A program made the position numbers and the translations under genes. From Bryobacterales bacterium (GTDB lineage: Bacteria; Acidobacteriota; Terriglobia; Bryobacterales; Bryobacteraceae): a stretch of 6,659 nt of DNA. Location of the stretch: the NCBI GenBank assembly GCA_009697495.1, contig SHUN01000161.1:1-6659 (forward strand), in the 5' to 3' direction. The notes below the pieces were generated by a model that was given only the letters and a program-made list of their open reading frames with translations, did not search any database and was not told the DNA's origin. Shown one piece after another: positions 1-6,659 of this stretch; position 1 is the first letter of the stretch, and the number at the start of each line of letters is the position of its first letter.

Positions 1-761
1 GCGATGCGGGCGTCGAGGGCGGTGTCGTCTTCGCGTTCGGCGAAGTGGCGCTTGTTCATGCGGGCGATGAGATCGAGGGTTTCTCGCTGCGACTGCGAGC
101 TAACGCCTTCTGGCGAGTTCAGATGCAGAACGGGATTCTGGCCGCTGCGGAACACGGTGCCTTGGTAGACGGCGGGGAGGTAGCCAGGGCCGTAGGCGCC
201 GGAGCCGGATTTCATTGCGCCATCGCTCATGACGACGAAGGCGGGGAGGTTCTGATTTTCGCTGCCGAGGCCATAGGCGGTCCAGGAACCGAGAGAGGGG
301 CGGCCAGGAAACTGGGAGCCGCTGGTGCGGAGATAAATGGCGGGGGCGTGATCGAAGGCGTCGCTATGGCAGGAACGAATGACGGCGATATCGTCGGCGT
401 GTTCGGAGATATGGGGATAGAGCGAGGAGATTTCGAGGCCCGATTTGCCGCAGCGGTTAAAGTCCCAGGGGGAGCCGCGCATGAGGGCTTTGCGGAAGTC
501 AATGCGGCTGGTGATAAGGCCTTCGCCGAAGGAGCCGGGCAGCGGCTGGCCGTCGTACTTTCGCAGCGACGGTTTGGGATCCCAGGTGTCGACGTGGCTG
601 ACGCCGCCGTGCATGAAGAGGAAGATGACACTTTTCGCTTTTGGAGCGAAGTGCGGCGGGCGGGCGCCTCCGGCTACGGCTTCCTGTTCGATCAGAGAAG
701 AGAGGGCTAGGGCTCCAAAGCCTTTACCGGCGCGGGTTAGTATATCTCGGCGTGATTGCAT
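1..761 (-). CDS. DUF1501 family protein, alkaline-phosphatase-like fold, module A (C-terminus beyond left edge)
   Basis: The minus-strand frame is open from an ATG at 761 to the left edge, giving 253 residues with no stop. It starts with a twin-arginine-type signal: SRRDIL at residues 3-8, a hydrophobic run GFGALALSSL at 14-23, and a possible cleavage site after AVA at 28-30. The DUF1501 core follows: HFAPKAK at 37-43, the family signature GGVSHVDTWD at 52-61, and GLGSENQNLP at 164-173. Both motifs have counterparts in the complete DUF1501 protein at 4192-5583. DUF1501 proteins belong to the alkaline phosphatase/sulfatase fold superfamily, are exported, and have no established substrate. About 200 C-terminal residues, including the expected EFGR and GRDHN metal-site motifs, lie outside the window, so catalytic competence cannot be judged. 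The gene starts 7 bp after the cytochrome-type gene at 769-3168 and is probably co-transcribed with it. Codons are strongly C-ending. The family assignment is firm; the function is not. Confidence 0.93.
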   Translation of the reverse strand, partial: MQSRRDILTRAGKGFGALALSSLIEQEAVAGGARPPHFAPKAKSVIFLFMHGGVSHVDTWDPKPSLRKYDGQPLPGSFGEGLITSRIDFRKALMRGSPWDFNRCGKSGLEISSLYPHISEHADDIAVIRSCHSDAFDHAPAIYLRTSGSQFPGRPSLGSWTAYGLGSENQNLPAFVVMSDGAMKSGSGAYGPGYLPAVYQGTVFRSGQNPVLHLNSPEGVSSQSQRETLDLIARMNKRHFAEREDDTALDARI

Positions 762-766
762 GGGGG

Positions 767-770
767 CCTC
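767..770 (-). promoter_or_regulatory. Ribosome binding site of the module A DUF1501 gene
   Basis: On the minus strand, GAGG lies five bases before the ATG at 761. It overlaps the TGA stop of the upstream gene (769-771) by two bases. The position suits a Shine-Dalgarno sequence and supports this start. It also suggests that ribosomes finishing the cytochrome-type gene could reinitiate here. Confidence 0.55.
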
Positions 771-3168
771 AGTCGACATGGAGAAATTCGTTGGTGTTCA
801 GCAGTCCGCGGGCGAGTTCGGTAACGGCGCCGCGGCGGGTAGCGGTGAGTTTAGTTTGCTTGGCGAGAAATTCCTGCGCAAGTTGCCGCTCGTTTTCTGT
901 TGGGGTTCTGGCGAAGACGCGGCGGAAGATGTCGTTGATTAAAGAGGCGTCGTCCGCGGCTGCCATCGCCTTGTCGGCAAGGGCCTGGGCCTGGCGGAGA
1001 GTGAAGTCGCCATTGAGGAGCGTGAGCGATTGCGGGGCGGTAGTGGAGGACTCGCGGCGCGAGCAACTAAGCACGCCTTCGGGGCGATCAAAGACCTCGA
1101 GAAGGGGCATGCGGAAGTTACGGCGCGAGATCATGTAGACGCTGCGGCGGTCATGCTCTTCGCGGGCGGCGGTGACGACCCAGGCGTTGCCGACGGGCTG
1201 GCTCATCCCGTAGAGCTCTTCGGGCTGTAGTTGCGGGACCACGGGGCGGCCGCCCATCTTGGTGTTGAGCGTTCCGGCGGACTGGAGAACGGCGTCGCGG
1301 ATCTCCTCGGAGTCGAGACGGCGGCGGCGGAAGTAGGAGAGGAATTCGTTTTCGGGATCCTTCGCGGAGACGCCGGGGGTGGGCTTACTGGCGCGGCGAT
1401 AGGCGGCCGAAAGCATCATTTCGCGGTGGAGCTTTTTCAGCGACCAGCCCTCCTTCATAAACCTCGCTGCCAGCGCATCGAGAAGTTCGGGATGGGACGG
1501 AGGAGTGCCGCGGAAGCCGAAATCACTGGGCGTGGCGACGATTCCGCGGCCGAAATGATACTGCCAAACGCGGTTGACCATGACACGGGCGGTGAGTGGA
1601 TTATCAGGAGATGCGAGCCATTCGGCGAGGGCGCGGCGGCGTTGGGTGGTGGCGGAAGTCACCGGGGGTTCGGGAATATCTTTGCCGCCGAGAGCGGTGA
1701 GGAGGCCGGGGCCCACTTCTACCTGCGCGCCATTGACGGGCAGATACGTTTTGGGGGCTTCGCGGCCGACGTCGGTCAGGCCGGGCGAGAAGGGGCCGGG
1801 CGCGTAGGTGGTGTAGAGCGTGACGATCCGTTTTTCGGCGCGTTGCAGGCGGTCACGATCGGCGGGCGGCATCAACGCCATTACCTCTTCGTCGCGCGGG
1901 TTAACCTGCTTGCCGTAAGCTTCGAAGAACGCTTTCTGCTGGGGCGTACGCTGCTCTTCAACGGCGGCGAAGGCGGCCTGGATTTCCGGGGAGAGTTTGG
2001 CGAGTTTTTCCTGGCGGAGCTTTTCCTGGTACGGCGTTTTGATCGACATGATCTCCGCGCCAAATTCGTAGAGCTTGAAGGCTCGGGTGTTTTCGCCGAG
2101 GTCATATTGGCGGGCGCTGTTGTAATGAAGAAAGACGCGATTCTTTTGGAACGGGGCGAAGATAGCCTGCATGCGGAAGTAGTCGCGCTGCGGAATGGGA
2201 TCGTATTTATGATCGTGGCAGCGGGCGCAGCCGACAGTGAGCCCGACGAAAACGGACGACGTGGTGTCGACAAAATCGGTGAGCGATTCGATGCGGTTGA
2301 TGTCCTCCACTTTGTAGAGCATGTCGCGATTGGGGCCGACGTTGAAATAGCCGGTGCCCTGTTGGGCTTCGGGTTCTTCGAAGATCTCGTCGCCTGCGAT
2401 TTGCTCTTTGATGAAGCGATCGTACGGCTTGTCGTCGTTGAAGCTTTTGATGACGTAATCGCGGTAGCGCCAGGCGTAGAGGGTGTAGGGATCCTGCTCG
2501 AAGCCGGCGGTGTCGCCGTAGCGGACGAGATCTAGCCAATGCTTGCCCCACTTTTCGCCGTAGGCGGTGGAGGCGAGGAGGCGATCAATGAGGGCGCTGT
2601 AGGCGGTGGGGCTGGTGTTGTTGACGAAGTCGTTGATTTCGGACTGGGCGGGGGCGAGGCCGGTGAGATCGAAGGAGGCGCGGCGAATGAGCGTGCGGCG
2701 ATCCGCTTCGGCGGCGGCGGTGAGGTCCTTTTCTTTCAGCTTGGCCATGAGAAAGGAATCGATGGAGGCGTTGTTCGCGGTTGGTTTTTGGAAGGACCAC
2801 CATTTGGATGAGGCGGTGGTGGTGGTGACGGCGGGCCAATCGGCGCCGCTGTCGATCCAGGCTTTGAGAATGGCGATGTCGGCGTCGGCGAGTTTGCCGC
2901 CTGGAGGCATGGCGAGTTTGGGGTCGGCGTGGTTGACGGCTTTAAGGAGCGGGCTGGCGGCGGATTGACCGGGGACGATGGCGGGGCCGCGTTTGCCGCC
3001 CTGGAGGGCGAGGGCGCGAGAGTCGAGTCGAAGCCCGGAAAGGGCGACTGCGCCGGAGTGGCAGTTGAAGCAGTTCTTTTCGAGAAGGCGAATGGCCTGG
3101 TCGGCCGGCGCGGCGAAAAGCCCGGCGGCGAGGCCGATGGAAATTGTGAGGAGAAGTCGGGTAAGCAC
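769..3168 (-). CDS. PSCyt1-DUF1549-DUF1553 (PSD1) cytochrome-type protein, module A, complete
   Basis: This is a 799-residue exported protein. The start is a GTG at 3168. An in-frame TAG at 3181-3183 rules out a longer form, and the GTG is followed directly by a signal peptide ([19 protein letters not shown], residues 2-20). Domain order: an N-terminal planctomycete cytochrome c domain (about 22-112) with the haem-binding motif CFNCH at 33-37 and a candidate distal methionine in AMPPGG at 86-91; DUF1549 (about 135-343) with [12 protein letters not shown] at 211-222 and a second Cxx[13 protein letters not shown], at 314-324; a linker rich in charged helices; then DUF1553 (about 510-770) with [16 protein letters not shown] at 525-540 and TPSDFGFRG at 546-554. 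It ends with the family-typical LLNTNEF at 789-795. No LamG/concanavalin-type domain sits between the last two domains, as some relatives have. The first haem site is convincing; haem attachment at the second is assumed only from the motif. A periplasmic electron-transfer role alongside the downstream DUF1501 protein is inferred. No clear Shine-Dalgarno precedes the GTG. Confidence 0.95.
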   Translation of the reverse strand: MLTRLLLTISIGLAAGLFAAPADQAIRLLEKNCFNCHSGAVALSGLRLDSRALALQGGKRGPAIVPGQSAASPLLKAVNHADPKLAMPPGGKLADADIAILKAWIDSGADWPAVTTTTASSKWWSFQKPTANNASIDSFLMAKLKEKDLTAAAEADRRTLIRRASFDLTGLAPAQSEINDFVNNTSPTAYSALIDRLLASTAYGEKWGKHWLDLVRYGDTAGFEQDPYTLYAWRYRDYVIKSFNDDKPYDRFIKEQIAGDEIFEEPEAQQGTGYFNVGPNRDMLYKVEDINRIESLTDFVDTTSSVFVGLTVGCARCHDHKYDPIPQRDYFRMQAIFAPFQKNRVFLHYNSARQYDLGENTRAFKLYEFGAEIMSIKTPYQEKLRQEKLAKLSPEIQAAFAAVEEQRTPQQKAFFEAYGKQVNPRDEEVMALMPPADRDRLQRAEKRIVTLYTTYAPGPFSPGLTDVGREAPKTYLPVNGAQVEVGPGLLTALGGKDIPEPPVTSATTQRRRALAEWLASPDNPLTARVMVNRVWQYHFGRGIVATPSDFGFRGTPPSHPELLDALAARFMKEGWSLKKLHREMMLSAAYRRASKPTPGVSAKDPENEFLSYFRRRRLDSEEIRDAVLQSAGTLNTKMGGRPVVPQLQPEELYGMSQPVGNAWVVTAAREEHDRRSVYMISRRNFRMPLLEVFDRPEGVLSCSRRESSTTAPQSLTLLNGDFTLRQAQALADKAMAAADDASLINDIFRRVFARTPTENERQLAQEFLAKQTKLTATRRGAVTELARGLLNTNEFLHVD

Positions 3169-3213
3169 GCTGACACAATTCTATCGCAACCAAAATGGAG
3201 TAAACTGTGGCGC
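3169..3213. promoter_or_regulatory. 45-bp divergent intergenic region, probable bidirectional promoter
   Basis: This is the only sequence between the GTG of the leftward cytochrome-type gene and the ATG of the rightward propeller gene, so both promoters must lie here or inside the opposite gene. It is clearly more AT-rich than its surroundings. On the minus strand TAGAAT (3183-3178) matches a -10 hexamer at five of six positions. A weak TTTACT (3205-3200) lies 15 bp upstream of it. Initiation there would fall only a few bases before the GTG at 3168, giving a nearly leaderless message. On the plus strand only weak boxes are visible: CTGACA at 3170-3175 and TAAACT at 3201-3206, spaced too far apart. 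The region is certain as a spacer; the individual boxes are guesses. Confidence 0.45.
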
Positions 3214-4188
3214 ATGCGGTTATTACTTTTGCTCGTTCTTGTTTTCGCGCACTCAGCTTCGGGCGAGTTGCTGGTGCTGCATAAGGGCCATAGCTCGCTG
3301 GGGTTTTATACGGATCAGGGAACGTGGATCGCGAGCGCGCCGGTGCGGTCGCATCCGCATGAGATGGTGTTCTCCACAGATGGCCGCTATGCCTATACGA
3401 CCGATAACGGGACAATGCGAATCGAACAGGCGGGGACCGGCGGGAACACCGTTTCCATTATCGATTTGAAGGAACGGCGCACGGTGGGCGAGATCAGCTT
3501 GGGCGAATTTCGGCGACCGCATGGGATCGACATCATTCGGGCGACGGGGCAATTACTGGTCAGCACCGAACTCCCGGACAGGCTGTTGTTATTGGACCCG
3601 GTGAAGCGCCAAGTGGTTCGCACATGGGCAACGGAGGGGAAAACGGCGCACATGGTGGTGGCGACGCCGGACGGCCGTTATGCATTTATTTCGAATTCGA
3701 CGACGGCGAATGTTTCCGCGATTGACCTGCAAACCGGGAAGGTGAAGCTGATTCCGACGGGCGCGCGGCCGGAGGGGAGCGTGGTTAGCAAAGACGGCAA
3801 GCGCGTGTATGTTTGCAATCGCGACGCGGCGCATATTTCGGTAATTGACACGGCGACGTTGGCCGTGTCGCAGACAATCAAGACCAGTCCTGGGCCGGTT
3901 CGGATTGCGATCACTCCGGACCAGCGATATGTGGTTTACGGGCTGTTGGATGAGCGCGGCGTGGAGTGGGCGGACACGCGGACGGGCAAGATCGCCGGAC
4001 GCGTTGATCTTCCGGCGGCGTTGGGCCAGATCGTGTCGCTGCACTTGAGCCACGACGGACAGACCGCCTATGCCGCGAACGAGAATATGGACACGGTTTA
4101 CGCCGTCTCCCTTGCGGGCAAGAAAATTCTGCATAGCTTCAAGACGGCGAAGGGTTATTCGCCTGACCCAGTCGTGCCGAAACCGTAG
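3214..4188 (+). CDS. Secreted YVTN-type beta-propeller protein
   Basis: This gene encodes 324 residues. The ATG at 3214 is chosen because it begins a clean signal peptide: MR, then a hydrophobic run LLLLLVLVFA at 3-12, with probable cleavage after ASG at 15-17. The open frame extends far upstream but only antisense to the neighbouring gene. GGAG at 3197-3200 is a weak ribosome site, rather distant at 13 bases. The mature part is a string of roughly 40-residue beta-propeller units with the pattern PDGRYAY/ISN...VSVIDTATGKV. Clear units begin near residues 48, 102, 146, 188, 229 and 274. The best are TPDGRYAFISN at 151-161 and KRVYVCNRDAAHISVIDTAT at 196-215. With the N-terminal strand segment (19-43) a seven-bladed ring is plausible. 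Such propellers usually act in binding or scaffolding; no catalytic residue set, cysteine motif or haem motif is visible. The tail SPDPVVPKP is proline-rich. The gene is divergent from module A and convergent with module B. Partnership with the cytochrome-type proteins is inference. Confidence 0.88.
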   Translation: MRLLLLLVLVFAHSASGELLVLHKGHSSLGFYTDQGTWIASAPVRSHPHEMVFSTDGRYAYTTDNGTMRIEQAGTGGNTVSIIDLKERRTVGEISLGEFRRPHGIDIIRATGQLLVSTELPDRLLLLDPVKRQVVRTWATEGKTAHMVVATPDGRYAFISNSTTANVSAIDLQTGKVKLIPTGARPEGSVVSKDGKRVYVCNRDAAHISVIDTATLAVSQTIKTSPGPVRIAITPDQRYVVYGLLDERGVEWADTRTGKIAGRVDLPAALGQIVSLHLSHDGQTAYAANENMDTVYAVSLAGKKILHSFKTAKGYSPDPVVPKP

Positions 4189-4196
4189 CGGCTACG
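4184..4196. repeat. Perfect 6-bp inverted repeat spanning two facing stop codons
   Basis: CGTAGC at 4184-4189, a single G at 4190, and GCTACG at 4191-4196 form a perfect palindrome. It contains the TAG of the propeller gene (4186-4188) and the TAG of the convergent DUF1501 gene (4194-4192 on the minus strand). As RNA it could form at most a 5-bp stem with a 3-base loop. No T-rich tract follows on either strand, so it does not qualify as an intrinsic terminator by itself. Confidence 0.5.
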
Positions 4197-5583
4197 CCAG
4201 TACGTCGCGAATCACGTGCCCGTGTACATCGGTCAACCGCCGTTGCAGGCCGTTGTGATACCACGTCAGCCGCGTGTGATCGAGCCCCATCAAATGCAGC
4301 ATCGTCGCGTGAAAATCGTACAGCGTCACCGGATTTTCGGCGGCTTTATAACCCAGCTCATCCGTGCGCCCGTACGAATACCCAGGCTTCAATCCGGCCC
4401 CTGCCATGAACGCCGTGAAGCCCTCGGGATTGTGGTCTCTCCCACCCTCGCCGATTCCTTCACTAATCGGCAGCCGGCCAAATTCCGTCGTCCAAACCAC
4501 CAGCGTATCGTCCAGCATCCCTCGCTGTTTCAAATCCGCCAATAGCGCCGCCGTCGGCTTATCCATCACCGCCGCGCATCGCGAATGATTCGCCCGCAGA
4601 TCTTCGTGGCCATCCCAATTAATCCGAGGCGCGCCAAAGTGGCCGCCGTTAAATAACTGCACGCAACGCACGCCGCGCTCCACCAATCGACGCGCCAGCA
4701 GGCAGTTGTATCCATACGCGCGACTCACCGGATCATTCAGCCCGTACATGGCTTTCGTCGCCTCGGACTCGCCGGCGATATCGGTAACCTCCGGCGCGCT
4801 CAACTGCATTCGCGCCGCCATCTCATACGCGCGGATGCGGCCAGCCAAAGCGTCGTCGCCCGAGTGCGCGTCCAAATGCTCCTCGTTCAGTTGCGACAGC
4901 AGATCATACGACGCCGCCTGCACCACCGGCGTCACCGGCGCGCGCAGATCCGCAATCGGATTTGCTTGATCCCCAAACATCACGCCCTGATGCTGCGCCG
5001 GCAAAAATCCATTGCCCCAATTGGCCACGCCGCATGGCGGCAACCCGCGCGGATCCGGCAGCACCACGAACGACGGCAGATTCTGATTCTCACTGCCGAG
5101 CCCGTAACTCACCCATGAACCCACCGACGGAAACCCCTGGAAAATGTACCCCGTGGACATCTGGAAAATCGCCGGGCCGTGCGCGTTGCTGCGCGCCACC
5201 ATGGAGTGGAAGAACGTTAAATCGTCAACTCGTCCCGCCAGATGTGGCAGCAAATCCGAAACCCATTTTCCCGACTTCCCATACTGCCGAAACTCCCACG
5301 GCGACTTCATCACCGCGCCGGGCTTGCCAAAAAACGGCGTGATCGTGTTTTCGCCTTTGGTCGCTTTTCCGTGATGCTTGATCAACTCCGGCTTGTAGTC
5401 GAAGGTGTCGATATGGCTGATGCCGCCGGGGAGGAAAATCAAAATGACGTTCTTCGCCTTCGGCGCGAAATGCGGCCCCGGCTTGCGCGGCGCGGCCTGC
5501 GCTTCCATCTGCGCCAAGGCCAATCCGGCCAGGCCGCCGCCCACTTCCCACAGCATTTCCCGGCGTGTCGTTTTTCGTCTCAT
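4192..5583 (-). CDS. DUF1501 family protein, alkaline-phosphatase-like fold, module B, complete
   Basis: This is a complete protein of 463 residues, normal for the family. It starts with a twin-arginine-type signal: TTRREML at residues 5-11, a hydrophobic stretch to about 24, and AQA at 28-30 as likely cleavage site. Core motifs are HFAPKAK at 38-44, GGISHIDTFD at 53-62, GLGSENQNLP at 161-170, VVWTTEFGR at 362-370, GRDHN at 381-385 and YDFHATMLHLMG at 422-433. The acidic and histidine residues in these motifs (D59, D62, E367, D383, H384, D423, H425) sit where alkaline-phosphatase-superfamily enzymes bind divalent metals, so the fold appears intact. The substrate is unknown; sulfate- or phosphate-ester hydrolysis is a fold-based guess. 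Its ATG overlaps the stop of the upstream cytochrome-type gene (ATGA), which fixes the start and suggests coupled translation, since no Shine-Dalgarno is visible. Codons are mainly G- or T-ending, opposite to its homologue at 1-761. Confidence 0.95.
   Translation of the reverse strand: MRRKTTRREMLWEVGGGLAGLALAQMEAQAAPRKPGPHFAPKAKNVILIFLPGGISHIDTFDYKPELIKHHGKATKGENTITPFFGKPGAVMKSPWEFRQYGKSGKWVSDLLPHLAGRVDDLTFFHSMVARSNAHGPAIFQMSTGYIFQGFPSVGSWVSYGLGSENQNLPSFVVLPDPRGLPPCGVANWGNGFLPAQHQGVMFGDQANPIADLRAPVTPVVQAASYDLLSQLNEEHLDAHSGDDALAGRIRAYEMAARMQLSAPEVTDIAGESEATKAMYGLNDPVSRAYGYNCLLARRLVERGVRCVQLFNGGHFGAPRINWDGHEDLRANHSRCAAVMDKPTAALLADLKQRGMLDDTLVVWTTEFGRLPISEGIGEGGRDHNPEGFTAFMAGAGLKPGYSYGRTDELGYKAAENPVTLYDFHATMLHLMGLDHTRLTWYHNGLQRRLTDVHGHVIRDVLA
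5580..5583 (-). promoter_or_regulatory. ATGA start/stop overlap, probable translational coupling
   Basis: On the minus strand the TGA ending the cytochrome-type gene (5582-5580) shares bases with the ATG of the DUF1501 gene (5583-5581). The bases before it (TATACCCC) show no purine-rich ribosome site. Translation of the second gene therefore probably depends on ribosomes terminating at the first. Confidence 0.7.
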
Positions 5584-6659
5584 GGGGTATACACAAATTC
5601 GTTGGTGTTGAATAGTACGCGGGCATAAGCGGCCAGTGAATGCCGCCCGATGAACGCCACGCCCGCGCGCAATTCCTTCTCCGATGGCGCCCGGCCGAAC
5701 AGCAGCGAGTACGCCCGCGACACTTGGCCGCCGGCGTCTGACGCTTCACGCCCCAGCCGGTCCGCCATCCGTTCGGATTGTTTCATCACGAAGCTATTGT
5801 TCAACAGCGTCAACGCCTGCACCGGCGTATTCGAGTTGCTCCGCTGCGGCGTCGCCACCGATGGATCGGGGCAATCGAAGCTGTCCATGAAAATCCGCTT
5901 GCCGCCGCGCACCACAAACCGGTACACCGCGCGGCGCCAAACCGCCGGCCCGTCGTTGTCCAAAGCATCGTAAATATAAGACCCGCCGCCGCCCTTTTTC
6001 TGCAACAAATAACTTGGCCCGCCGCGCTCCGGATTCAGGCTCCCCGTCACCGCCAGCATCGAATCCCGCAAGGCTTCGGCGTCCATCCGCCGCAGCGGCA
6101 TGCGCCACAAAAGCCTATTGTCCGCGTCAATCCCAAACGCCTTCTCATTCATCGCCGACGTCTGTTGATAGGCCTGCGACATCACAATTTCCCGTTGCAG
6201 CCGCTTCAGGCTCCAGCCGTTTTCCATGAACGAAACCGCCAGCGAATCCAGCAACTCCGGATGCGAGGGCCGGTCGCCCATCACGCCAAAATCGCTCGGC
6301 GTATTCACGATCCCGTTGCCAAAATGGAAGTACCAAACGCGATTCACAATCACCCGCGCCGTCAACGGATTCTTCGCGTCCGTAATCCAATCGGCCAACG
6401 CGCCGCGCCGCGCTTCGTCCGATGCTCCCGCAGGCAACCCAAACGAAGCCGGCCGATGCGCCATCGCCGACAACGCTCCAGGGAACACTTCTTCCTTCGC
6501 CTTCGCCACACTCCCGCGTTCCAATAAATACGCGGGTTCCAACGGATGCGGCTTTGCCGCGTAGACCATGGCCGGCGCCGGAATCGCGTCCAGTTTCTTC
6601 CTCCACGAATCCCGTTCCGCCAACAACGCTCCCCGCCGCGCGCGATCCGCGTCCGTCAA
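5580..6659 (-). CDS. DUF1549/DUF1553 (PSD1) cytochrome-type protein, module B (N-terminus beyond right edge)
   Basis: The frame is open from the right edge to a TGA at 5582-5580, giving 359 visible residues. The edge codon is TTG and is probably an internal leucine, not a start. Visible residues 1-80 match the linker that follows DUF1549. Residues about 82-345 are DUF1553, with LTARVIVNRVWYFHFGNG at 99-116, [19 protein letters not shown] at 120-138 and GWSLKRLQREIVMSQAY at 148-164, closing with LFNTNEF at 349-355. These align directly with the module A protein, but the middle part (about 205-270) has diverged, so this is an older paralogue and not a recent duplication. A glycine run (GGGG at 223-226) sits in that divergent part. 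The expected cytochrome c domain and CxxCH sites would lie beyond the edge, so haem binding cannot be confirmed here. It overlaps its DUF1501 partner by 4 bp. Codons are strongly G-ending. Confidence 0.93.
   Translation of the reverse strand: MTDADRARRGALLAERDSWRKKLDAIPAPAMVYAAKPHPLEPAYLLERGSVAKAKEEVFPGALSAMAHRPASFGLPAGASDEARRGALADWITDAKNPLTARVIVNRVWYFHFGNGIVNTPSDFGVMGDRPSHPELLDSLAVSFMENGWSLKRLQREIVMSQAYQQTSAMNEKAFGIDADNRLLWRMPLRRMDAEALRDSMLAVTGSLNPERGGPSYLLQKKGGGGSYIYDALDNDGPAVWRRAVYRFVVRGGKRIFMDSFDCPDPSVATPQRSNSNTPVQALTLLNNSFVMKQSERMADRLGREASDAGGQVSRAYSLLFGRAPSEKELRAGVAFIGRHSLAAYARVLFNTNEFVYTP

Noticed and set aside
45..710. A 221-residue open frame on the plus strand at the left end
   Set aside because: It is in exact codon register opposite the DUF1501 gene, whose minus-strand translation carries all the family motifs. 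The plus-strand product has none.
784..798. A 15-bp exact match to 5595-5609 (AAATTCGTTGGTGTT)
   Set aside because: Both copies encode the conserved NTNEF end of the DUF1553 proteins. The match reflects homology of coding sequence, not a mobile-element repeat or attachment site.
1231..2535. A 434-residue open frame on the plus strand, opposite the module A cytochrome-type gene
   Set aside because: It is glycine- and alanine-rich, has no recognisable domain or start signal, and lies wholly antisense to a gene with clear domains. Long antisense frames are expected in GC-rich DNA where the codons TTA, CTA and TCA are rare.
2929..3213. A 95-codon upstream extension of the propeller gene
   Set aside because: The extension would be antisense to the cytochrome-type gene and would bury the signal peptide that begins exactly at the ATG at 3214.
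4184..4196. Intrinsic bidirectional terminator at the convergent junction
   Set aside because: The possible stem is only 5 bp with a 3-base loop, and neither strand has a following T tract.
5778..6527. A 249-residue open frame on the plus strand, rich in arginine, proline and histidine
   Set aside because: It lies opposite the DUF1553 region of module B and its composition is typical of a shadow frame. No domain or ribosome site supports it.

Overview
The window looks like a gene-dense, GC-rich bacterial chromosome segment. Its gene families (planctomycete-type cytochrome c/DUF1549/DUF1553 proteins paired with DUF1501 proteins) are expanded in Planctomycetes, Verrucomicrobia and Acidobacteria. 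The haem-domain wording of the complete copy (GLRLDS followed by GGKRGPAI) and the compact layout make me favour a Solibacter/Bryobacter-like acidobacterium. This is inference from remembered family patterns, not from a search.

Layout, left to right. Positions 1-761 (minus) hold the N-terminal 253 residues of a DUF1501 protein that runs off the left edge. Positions 769-3168 (minus) hold a complete 799-residue PSCyt1-DUF1549-DUF1553 protein with two CxxCH motifs; it lies 7 bp upstream of the first gene and is co-oriented with it (module A). A 45-bp divergent intergenic region (3169-3213) separates it from a plus-strand, secreted YVTN-type beta-propeller gene (3214-4188). That gene ends 3 bp from the stop of a complete minus-strand DUF1501 gene (4192-5583), which overlaps by ATGA the end of a second, partial DUF1549/DUF1553 gene (5580-6659). 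The last two form module B. No stretch longer than 45 bp lacks a gene. I see no RNA gene, mobile element, CRISPR array or convincing intrinsic terminator.

How the genes may work together. Each module pairs an exported cytochrome-type protein with an exported alkaline-phosphatase-fold protein carrying a twin-arginine-type signal, so the products probably act together in the periplasm or at the cell surface. In these phyla such pairs are commonly thought to relate to breakdown of complex or sulfated organic matter, but no reaction is established for the family. The propeller is secreted and shares a promoter region with module A, so it is a candidate partner.

The most unusual property of the window is compositional. 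The plus strand is G-rich to the left of about position 4190 and C-rich to the right, so the two homologous minus-strand modules use opposite wobble bases. The switch falls near the 3-bp tail-to-tail junction.
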